A stretch of 12,911 nucleotides of DNA from Pseudomonadota bacterium. GTDB taxonomy: Bacteria; Pseudomonadota; Gammaproteobacteria; Acidiferrobacterales; Acidiferrobacteraceae. The notes under the pieces are model-generated. The model was given only the letters and a program-made list of their open reading frames with translations. It searched no databases and was not told the DNA's origin. The DNA lies in assembly GCA_021797365.1 (NCBI GenBank), contig JAJZZU010000039.1:1-12911 (forward strand), given 5' to 3'. Shown here piece by piece: positions 1-4,676 of this stretch (position 1 is the first letter of the stretch; each line of letters opens with the position of its first letter). The position numbers and the translations under genes are program-made.

Positions 1-1683
1 GTAGTTCAACAGCAGCGACTTGGGGTCCCACGCCACTAAGATGCCGTTGCTGCCTTCAGTGTAGATCAAGGCGTTCAACAGTTTCTTGGTCGCGTTCAGG
101 GCGCGCGCCATACCAAACGGCGAGGCGATCGTGCCGGTGTACGGTTGCAGCACCTGGTTGCACGAGTACGCCAAGTAGTAGCGGCACGCCACCTGCTGGT
201 TGAAGACATTTTCCGGGTTGTTGTCGATCTGCCAGGTCGTCATGTCCCGGATGATCGTAGGCACGCCGGTATTCGCCGACACATGGATCGGCATTACACC
301 GCCATTCGTCAATTGGCCGATCTGCGATTCGGTCAACTGCACCTCAACGCCCGTCCCGTTCAGTGCCTTGTAGGTCAAGGGCTCGGCCACGCGGTTGCCT
401 GCGGCCATAGCCGCTGCCGCTGCCGCCACATACCGTCCGCCGTAAACCTGCGTCGTGCCCGTCGCCGTGTTGATCGCCTGGATGCCGGGATAGACATATG
501 TGACGTTGATCGCGTCCATGTCCTTGGCGTACTGCAACGCCTGCGTCACGGTGTCGCCCACCGAACTGCCGGTGAAGTACCGACGATAGTTCCGCGCCGA
601 GATACTGCTGGCGGTCGCCACATGCTGCTGGCCCAAGGCCATCACGCCGATATCATTGCTGTCGGTGATGACCGTCCACGCCGGCGTAGTGAGCGCCAGG
701 TTGAAGGCGTTCGCGTAGTCCTGAAGGGACGGCACCCCGTTCGTGGCCCCCGAGAAGTTCGAGAGCGGGATAACGACCGGCGCCTGCGCCGGAGCCGAAA
801 CCACCCCGCTGGGGATACTCGCCGCCGCGAGCGCGCTGGCATAGGTGTTCACGAAGAAGACAATATCGGTGAGCGTCGCGGTCACATCCACAAACTGATC
901 AACCCCTGCGGCCGGGGCCGGAAGGGCTACGTCGGTGGCCGTGTCCAACTGTGAGGAAGGCAACGCTCCGTCGCTCACTACCTGTGCCGAGTAGTACCCG
1001 GTGCCGTTCAAGGCCTGCACAATGGCGGACACAGTGCCGTAGGTCTCGCCCGACAAGGGGAGATTCAACGACTCGCCGGCGTTCGGGCTGTCTACGATGA
1101 AGTTGGTCGCCACGCCGCCCGAGGACGACACAGAGTAGGTGACGGTCGTCGCCGTGCCCGTGTAGGCCAACTGGAAGGGAAGGCCGAGGTTGTCGGCCAC
1201 CGCCGTCTGCTGGGCACCGGAGTACCCTTGCTGCGCGGCGTAGCTATCGAAGAGCGTGAGCAGGACACCGCCCACGGTGCCCGCAGAGACCTCAACCTGG
1301 AGCATATTGCTCGGCGTGCCATACTGCGCGCTGAGGAGATTGACCACCGTTACGCCGCCCGAGCTTTGGAGCGCGAAGGAACTCTGCGTGTTGGGTGCCG
1401 GATTGATATACGTCACTTTCTGCGCGCCGTTCAACTGCGGTGACGGCGTGAAGATGAAGGGCAGGAACGCGGCCATAGGCCCGTTGCGTAACGTCTCGGC
1501 CAGTCCTTGCGAAGTCGTGTGCTTGATGATGGTCTGCGGCACGCCGCCATACCCTACGCCGATCACGAGCAGAGGCGGGGTTGCAGCGGGGTTGGCCGGC
1601 AGCGTGGCGTTTACGTTGTCGCCGTAGTACGCACCGGGGAGGATGAGCTCCTGCCCGTTAAACTGTCCATTGACGGAGGGCAT
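1..1683 (-). CDS. Contractile tail sheath protein (3' end beyond window)
   Basis: I translated this frame directly: it is open from the ATG at 1683 to the window edge, 561 codons without a stop, so the protein is at least 561 residues and incomplete at the C-terminus. The start is supported by AGGAG nine bases upstream and by the gene beginning three bases after the preceding stop. The protein would polymerise around the tail tube and contract on infection. The call rests on the C-terminal part, which resembles the conserved domain of phage sheath proteins: an INVTYVYPG strand near residue 391, YGGRYVAAAAAAMAAG near 411-425, then EPLTYKALNGTGVEVQLTES and an LTNGGVMPIHV segment, and IIRDMTTW near 474-481. 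Residues of roughly 95-300 are Ser/Thr/Gly/Ala-rich and look like the variable surface domain. Sheath identity is inferred from family pattern and from position after the neck genes; it implies a myovirus. Confidence 0.87.
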   Translation of the reverse strand, partial: MPSVNGQFNGQELILPGAYYGDNVNATLPANPAATPPLLVIGVGYGGVPQTIIKHTTSQGLAETLRNGPMAAFLPFIFTPSPQLNGAQKVTYINPAPNTQSSFALQSSGGVTVVNLLSAQYGTPSNMLQVEVSAGTVGGVLLTLFDSYAAQQGYSGAQQTAVADNLGLPFQLAYTGTATTVTYSVSSSGGVATNFIVDSPNAGESLNLPLSGETYGTVSAIVQALNGTGYYSAQVVSDGALPSSQLDTATDVALPAPAAGVDQFVDVTATLTDIVFFVNTYASALAAASIPSGVVSAPAQAPVVIPLSNFSGATNGVPSLQDYANAFNLALTTPAWTVITDSNDIGVMALGQQHVATASSISARNYRRYFTGSSVGDTVTQALQYAKDMDAINVTYVYPGIQAINTATGTTQVYGGRYVAAAAAAMAAGNRVAEPLTYKALNGTGVEVQLTESQIGQLTNGGVMPIHVSANTGVPTIIRDMTTWQIDNNPENVFNQQVACRYYLAYSCNQVLQPYTGTIASPFGMARALNATKKLLNALIYTEGSNGILVAWDPKSLLLNY

Positions 1684-1686
1684 ATT

Positions 1687-1860
1687 CTATCGCTCCTGTA
1701 CGACGGGCCGCGTGCGGTAAGTCTCCATCAGGGCGCGCCACTCTGAGACCGTGCGCTTCTCCCGGCGATGGAGTGTGCGGAGCACTCCATAAAACACCTC
1801 GTCGTGGGTCTTGGCGACGTGTGAGAAAAACCGATCGAGAGGGATCTTGACTTCGTTCAT
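1687..1860 (-). CDS. Small hypothetical protein upstream of tail sheath (57 aa)
   Basis: A 58-codon frame starting MNEVKIPLDRFFSHVAKTHD and ending RPVVQER, stopping three bases before the sheath ATG. An in-frame TGA nine bases upstream of the ATG leaves no longer version. The Shine-Dalgarno is weak (GGGGCT, nine bases upstream). The protein is charged and probably helical (RTLHRREKRTVSEWRALMET), with no signal peptide or membrane segment. I do not recognise the family. The AGGAG serving the sheath gene lies within its last codons, so the two are co-transcribed and perhaps translationally coupled, which suggests a small tail-assembly role. The overlapping minus-strand frame at 1658-1909 has less natural composition and is taken as its shadow. 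Confidence 0.68.
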   Translation of the reverse strand: MNEVKIPLDRFFSHVAKTHDEVFYGVLRTLHRREKRTVSEWRALMETYRTRPVVQER

Positions 1861-1933
1861 GGCGATTCAGCCCCGCGCCTATAGTGGGAGCCAGTATATA
1901 GCGAAGCATCGGGAGGGCCGAAAAGGAGACCGG

Positions 1934-1950
1934 TTGATAGGGTTGACCTA
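1934..1950 (-). repeat. Copy 1 of a 17-base near-repeat at a gene end
   Basis: The plus strand reads TTGATAGGGTTGACCTA. It matches the sequence at 11752-11768 in 15 of 17 positions. It sits immediately after the stop of the 275-aa tail gene, at the upstream end of the 91-base gap before the 57-aa gene. The two differences are both A/G transitions. See the finding for why chance is not excluded. Confidence 0.4.
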
Positions 1951-1951
1951 C

Positions 1952-2779
1952 TTACGGATAGTCCGTCGTGTCCTGCACACTCACAAAGCCCGCTTCTACG
2001 CTCCCTATGGGGCCGAACTGCGTCGTCACCGTGGTGTTCAAACTCCCCACGAGGTCCAGCATGACCTGCGCGAAGTAAAAGGCCGGGGACTCCTCATCCT
2101 TCGTCTTCTGCGAGGAATAGGCTTGGTACATAAAGCGGGTGTCGTCCCATATCTGCCCGAAGACGAGCGGCGCCATGCTGCTGAAGACACTGATGATCGC
2201 ATCGCGGTAATACTCACGCTCCTGAGCGGAGTAACTGAGCACCGTCATGCTAAACCGCCGCCGGACCTGGGCGGTAAGCGTCCATTCGTTGGTCTGAGAC
2301 GCATTCACACCCTGGCCGATCGGAGCCTCTTCCATCACCGGGCCGTAGTCGAGATTGATCGTAATAATGGGCAGAGCGGGCGATCCGCCGAAGGTGAGCG
2401 GCATGGCATGCAGCACCTGCGGACGCACAAACCCCCTCGGAAGGACCATGTTCGTGAAGGCCGCCTGCATCATGCGCAGTAACAGGGACAGGATTTTGTC
2501 CTGGTTGATCGTCAAGGCCGCTGCGGGCAGGATCGGGCCCGACTCCACTTGTCCGTTGGCGTCCGTCACGCGATAGAGATATGTCGTCTGCGCGTCGAGC
2601 GGGGCGTTCATCAGATCCCCGGTGTCGATCCACAGGGACAGCGGATCGCCGGAGTAGAGGGTTTGCCAGACGGGCGACGCGCTCTGTACGGCGCGCTCCA
2701 GCGTCATGGTCGTGTCCGCATCGATGTTCAGGGTGATGATGCCCCCAGTCGGGAGGGGCTTGGCGATGAGGGACGGCAT
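1952..2779 (-). CDS. Tail completion/terminator-like protein with N-terminal FN3-like domain
   Basis: A 275-residue protein starting MPSLIAKPL. I chose the ATG at 2779 rather than a TTG two codons earlier because AGGG lies six bases before it. Residues about 10-90 look like a fibronectin-III/Ig-like beta sandwich: WQTLYSGDPLSLWIDTGD is followed by the typical TTYLYRVTDANGQVESGP strand pair. The remainder (about 91-275) has alternating strands and helices, including PIITINLDYGP, NEWTLTAQVRRRFSMTVLSY and a YYRDAIISVFSSM helix, the kind of layout seen in tail terminator/neck proteins. Placement between the gp10-like gene and the sheath supports a tail-end completion or sheath-terminator role; this is context inference, not a family match. 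It lies just downstream of the terminator at 2817-2843 and I see no clear promoter for it, so it may rely on readthrough or a phage-specific promoter. Confidence 0.62.
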   Translation of the reverse strand: MPSLIAKPLPTGGIITLNIDADTTMTLERAVQSASPVWQTLYSGDPLSLWIDTGDLMNAPLDAQTTYLYRVTDANGQVESGPILPAAALTINQDKILSLLLRMMQAAFTNMVLPRGFVRPQVLHAMPLTFGGSPALPIITINLDYGPVMEEAPIGQGVNASQTNEWTLTAQVRRRFSMTVLSYSAQEREYYRDAIISVFSSMAPLVFGQIWDDTRFMYQAYSSQKTKDEESPAFYFAQVMLDLVGSLNTTVTTQFGPIGSVEAGFVSVQDTTDYP

Positions 2780-2816
2780 GGGCAACCCTGCACGAAAAAC
2801 CCTACTTTACCACGGC

Positions 2817-2843
2817 AAAAAAATCCCCGCACGAAGGCGGGGA
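2817..2843 (-). terminator. Intrinsic terminator closing the regulator island
   Basis: On the minus strand TCCCCGC, a six-base loop CTTCGT, then GCGGGGA, followed by seven T residues. The seven-pair stem is perfect. It lies 31 bases after the stop of the 69-aa gene and 37 bases before the ATG of the tail-terminator gene. It would stop transcripts from the HTH and ribbon-helix-helix genes, and also attenuate any structural transcript coming through from the right. Confidence 0.88.
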
Positions 2844-2874
2844 CAAGGGCCTGCCAGGGGGGGCAGGGAGGAGA

Positions 2875-3084
2875 CTATTGGAGCGGTGTTCCTTCGGGGG
2901 CTGGGGAGGGGGACTCGTCCCCTTCTTCGACGTTTACAAAGCCGTGGAGCGGGCCCACATAGTTGATGGTGGCTACGGGCCCCCAACACTCCTCGGCGAA
3001 AACAATAGCATCGTGCATATTCGGGGCGATGACCACGCGGTTTACGCGGTCTAGGCTGATGACTTGGAAGACGCTCGGCAGCAT
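2875..3084 (-). CDS. Small hypothetical protein coupled to HTH gene (69 aa)
   Basis: Starts MLPSVFQVISLDRVNRVVIA and ends SPSPAPEGTPLQ. The ATG shares its A with the TGA of the preceding HTH gene (TGATG), a classic arrangement for translational coupling; a longer in-frame reading to 3174 would lie entirely inside the HTH gene and is rejected. The first ~52 residues look like a compact alpha/beta fold (VFQVISLDRVNRVVIAPN, then DAIVFAEECWGPVATINYVG), followed by an acidic, proline-rich tail. I do not recognise the family. Coupling to the HTH gene suggests the two products act together, for example as a partner or modulator of the regulator, or as the cargo the regulator controls. It is the last gene before the terminator at 2817-2843. 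Confidence 0.62.
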   Translation of the reverse strand: MLPSVFQVISLDRVNRVVIAPNMHDAIVFAEECWGPVATINYVGPLHGFVNVEEGDESPSPAPEGTPLQ

Positions 3085-3266
3085 CAGTCGTCCATCCCTG
3101 GGCGGAAATAACTCGCCGGCTTGCCTGTCTGTTCCTTCAGGAGGCGCGCGCGCTTTTTCGGCACCTGCTTCCACTTGTAGACCGCCTGCCGGGAGATGCC
3201 TACGAGCGCCGCCACCTCTCGGTGGCCGCCTAGTTCCTCAATGATAGCTCGGGTGTGTCGGTCCAT
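3084..3266 (-). CDS. YdaS/Cro-like helix-turn-helix regulator (60 aa)
   Basis: A 60-residue protein, MDRHTRAIIEELGGHREVAA onward. Residues 13-33 form a helix-turn-helix: GGHREVAALVGI is the scaffold helix and turn, SRQAVYKWK the recognition helix. The tail VPKKRARLLKEQTGKPASYF and a final RPGMDD follow the pattern of YdaS/Cro-type repressors, where a VP segment and a terminal RP are typical. It would bind an operator as a dimer. The ATG at 3266 has no Shine-Dalgarno, and the -10 box ends eight bases before it, so the message is probably leaderless. A TTG 12 codons upstream in frame falls in the -35 box of that promoter and cannot be the start of this transcript. Its stop overlaps the next ATG. 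The operator is not identified; whether it controls its own gene, the nuclease or phage genes is unknown. Confidence 0.8.
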   Translation of the reverse strand: MDRHTRAIIEELGGHREVAALVGISRQAVYKWKQVPKKRARLLKEQTGKPASYFRPGMDD

Positions 3267-3273
3267 GGGGATG

Positions 3274-3302
3274 ATATTAACCGCTTGTCGGGGGGGTGTC
3301 AA
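3274..3302 (-). promoter_or_regulatory. Sigma-70 promoter for HTH gene; predicts leaderless mRNA
   Basis: On the minus strand a perfect -35 TTGACA (3302-3297), a 17-base spacer and -10 TAATAT (3279-3274, four of six matches). The spacer begins with seven C residues. The -35 overlaps the TGA stop of the ribbon-helix-helix gene. Initiation seven to eight bases past the -10 falls on the A of the HTH gene's ATG at 3266, as in leaderless phage repressor transcripts. Confidence 0.75.
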
Positions 3303-3460
3303 CTATTATGCCCCTTCCGATTAAGCTGCCCCCGAATGAGCATTTCGATCCACCCCGTAACACTCATACCCTCTCGGTCCGCCGCTTCCTGAACTTCACG
3401 CTTCATTTTCTCGGAGACCCGGCACTCTATTTTCTCGGTTCTGATCTTCTTGCGCTGCAT
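3299..3460 (-). CDS. Ribbon-helix-helix (Arc/CopG-type) DNA-binding protein (53 aa)
   Basis: A 54-codon frame found by direct translation, starting MQRKKIRTEKIECRVSEKMK. The fold is readable: a short beta-strand (KIECRVS, residues 10-16), helix A (EKMKREVQEAADREG, 17-31), the G-M-S-V-T turn, and helix B (GWIEMLIRGQLNR, 36-48). This is the MetJ/Arc/CopG arrangement, in which paired strands of a dimer enter the DNA major groove. The basic N-terminus would contact the backbone. AGGAC eight bases before the ATG is a good ribosome-binding site. The gene diverges from the nuclease gene, with 59 bases between the two start codons, and one of the CATGACA repeats overlaps its own start codon. An autorepressor that also controls the nuclease is the natural inference. 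A minus-strand promoter is unclear: CATTAT (3480-3475) could serve as a -10 but lacks a good -35. Confidence 0.82.
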   Translation of the reverse strand: MQRKKIRTEKIECRVSEKMKREVQEAADREGMSVTGWIEMLIRGQLNRKGHNS

Positions 3461-3479
3461 GACAGTTGTCCTGTATAAT
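3450..3479 (+). promoter_or_regulatory. Promoter for the plus-strand nuclease gene
   Basis: A perfect TATAAT lies at 3474-3479. The best -35 is TTGCGC at 3450-3455 with an 18-base spacer, only three of six matches, so the promoter may be weak or activator-dependent. Transcription would start near 3486, giving a leader of about 34 bases before the ATG at 3520. The -10 lies between the two CATGACA repeats, so a protein bound there would block it. Confidence 0.6.
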
Positions 3480-3497
3480 GGCCCATGACAAGTGTAC
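3458..3497. promoter_or_regulatory. Candidate tandem operator between nuclease and ribbon-helix-helix genes
   Basis: Two direct copies of CATGACA-N2-TGT-N-C, CATGACAGTTGTCC at 3458-3471 and CATGACAAGTGTAC at 3484-3497, are 26 bases apart. Each contains the dyad GACA-N2-TGT(C/A), perfect in the first copy. They bracket the TATAAT at 3474-3479. Tandem short dyads over a promoter next to the regulator's own start codon are typical of ribbon-helix-helix operators. That the 53-aa protein binds them is inference. Confidence 0.5.
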
Positions 3498-3519
3498 CAC
3501 TAACCACGGAGAGACAACA

Positions 3520-4104
3520 ATGACGAGGAAAACGATCACCTTCACAGACCACCTCATTCAGGCCACGCTGGCTTCTGCCTTAAAGAAGATTGTAGGCGAG
3601 GAAAACTGGCTTGGAGAGGAAGTGCGTGTACCGGACACACGGTATCGTTGGGATATGATGTTTAAGGCCAACGGTAAGACGTTTGTCGTGGAGTTCGACG
3701 GTGACTCGCATTACCGAGATAGCCTAGTGATCCGAAAGGACCGCGAAAAGGACGAAATCGCTAAGAAGATGGGGTACACCGTTGTTCGTGTCCCTTACTT
3801 TGTCCAGTTGACCACCGAGACTCTGCACCACTGGTTCGGACTGGATGCCGATATTGTTCAGGAGTTTCCCCACGGTTTCATCAAATCCAAAGTATATCCA
3901 GCGTCATTCTGTGCTATGGGAGTATGGCGATTCGAGTACGAAGTGTATCAGCTCCCGTTCCCTGTGTTCACGGCGATTATGGACTCCTTATTCGATCGCA
4001 CAGACGAACTGAATTATAACCTTAATTATACGTTTGGAGAAGCTTTGTCCGACTTTTTAGATGATGTCCTCGGCAAGAACGACGAGGCGAAGGATACAAA
4101 CTAA
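3520..4104 (+). CDS. PD-(D/E)XK (Vsr/DUF559-like) nuclease, probable cargo gene
   Basis: The only convincing plus-strand gene: 194 residues starting MTRKTITFTDHLIQATLASA. The ATG at 3520 is preceded by GGAG eight bases upstream; an upstream in-frame ATG at 3466 precedes the -10 box and is rejected. Residues 40-94 carry the Vsr/DUF559-type nuclease core: D45 after a YRW strand, then FVVEFDGDSHY with E58, D60 and H64, then RKDREKDEIAKKMGYTVVRV, where the basic helix precedes the final strand. These families cut DNA using a metal held by D and E-x-D/K side chains. Residues 95-194 match nothing I know and are aromatic-rich (WRFEYEVYQLPFPVF). The gene is A+T-richer than its neighbours and runs against the structural operon; its TAA overlaps the stop of the convergent gene. 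Likely roles are exclusion of competing phages or homing; neither is shown by the sequence. No toxin or methylase partner is visible. Confidence 0.75.
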   Translation: MTRKTITFTDHLIQATLASALKKIVGEENWLGEEVRVPDTRYRWDMMFKANGKTFVVEFDGDSHYRDSLVIRKDREKDEIAKKMGYTVVRVPYFVQLTTETLHHWFGLDADIVQEFPHGFIKSKVYPASFCAMGVWRFEYEVYQLPFPVFTAIMDSLFDRTDELNYNLNYTFGEALSDFLDDVLGKNDEAKDTN

Positions 4105-4676
4105 GTATGCCTCCCAAATTGCTGCTCAAGCATCCGCGCCAGGATCTCCGCCGGGGCGTAGGGCTTCATGGCCGGGATGATCCACGGGGCGGAACCGGGG
4201 CGATCGGACATGGTGCGGAAGCGGACGTTCCCGAACCGCCGCTCCTTCGTCTCGACGGACAGCATTTTCATCGCGCTGCCCGACATGCCGGGCACTAACT
4301 GCTCCGTGCTCTCATCGTTCTTCAAGGGGATGATGCGGTATAGATGCCCCTCGGAGTCCATGCGCGTGTTCTTCCCCCCGCCGAGCATGTACGGCTTCAA
4401 CTCCGTCTCCGGGCGACCATACTCAATGGGCCGCACCGACGGGTGTTCTTTGGGGTCCTCCTCAGTCCATATCTCCGCGGTGCGCATCCCTACCTTCCAC
4501 TGGATGGCCGAGGCGTAGTCGCCCGTGGGATGGCGGAGCAGACGGCCGCCCGGACCGCCTAGCGCGCGCCGCCCGACGGCAAACTCCACCCACATGCGAT
4601 AGGTCTCCATCGCCGCCTCGCCGATCTCCTCGGGCGAGAGGGCGGTTTTGACATAGTAGGTCTTGTTAAAGGCCAC
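4101..4676 (-). CDS. HK97-gp10-like neck/tail-completion protein
   Basis: A 191-residue protein. I place the start at the GTG at 4676 (V/M-AFNKTYYVKTALSPEEIGE), which overlaps the previous gene by 11 bases; the open frame continues to 4781, but those 35 codons lie inside the upstream gene and look unnatural (Arg/Pro-rich). No good Shine-Dalgarno precedes the GTG, so coupling to the upstream gene is likely. The N-terminal helix (SPEEIGEAAMETYRMWVEFA), the IEYGRP motif near residue 84 and the C-terminal FRTMS...GSAPWIIPAMKPY segment (153-173) followed by a closing helix resemble gp10-like proteins that join head connector to tail. The match is by layout, not by exact motif. Its stop TAG (4103-4101) overlaps the TAA of the opposing nuclease gene. 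Confidence 0.58.
   Translation of the reverse strand: MAFNKTYYVKTALSPEEIGEAAMETYRMWVEFAVGRRALGGPGGRLLRHPTGDYASAIQWKVGMRTAEIWTEEDPKEHPSVRPIEYGRPETELKPYMLGGGKNTRMDSEGHLYRIIPLKNDESTEQLVPGMSGSAMKMLSVETKERRFGNVRFRTMSDRPGSAPWIIPAMKPYAPAEILARMLEQQFGRHT

Larger units (their letters stand above)
2817..4104. other. Cargo island (moron-like) inside the structural cluster
   Basis: This stretch separates the gp10-like neck gene (stop at 4101) from the tail-terminator gene (start 2779), which would normally be adjacent in a head-to-tail cluster. It carries no recognisable virion protein but instead a plus-strand nuclease gene, two small DNA-binding proteins and a small unknown, plus its own promoters and a terminator. 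The nuclease gene is visibly richer in A+T than the flanking genes, for example around 4011-4050. Independent transcription, opposite strand and different composition are the classic marks of a phage moron. No insertion-sequence ends, target duplication or integrase are seen, so acquisition was probably by recombination. The boundaries given are the terminator and the nuclease stop. Confidence 0.55.

Noticed and set aside
145..954. Plus-strand frame of 269 codons over the left end
   Set aside because: Lies opposite the tail sheath gene, is Arg/His/Val-rich and has no recognisable fold.
1658..1909. 83-codon minus-strand frame overlapping the 57-aa gene
   Set aside because: Overlaps both the 57-aa gene and the sheath start, with Arg/Pro/Ala-rich composition, while the competing frame has tight spacing to the sheath gene.
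1811..2482. Plus-strand frame of 223 codons
   Set aside because: Antisense to the FN3-containing tail protein and the 57-aa gene, with unnatural His/Arg-rich composition.
3085..3174. Longer start at 3174 for the 69-aa protein
   Set aside because: Entirely within the HTH gene and off-frame; the TGATG coupling start at 3084 fits better.
3267..3302. TTG start for the HTH protein at 3302
   Set aside because: The TTG is part of the TTGACA -35 box; transcripts from this promoter cannot contain it.
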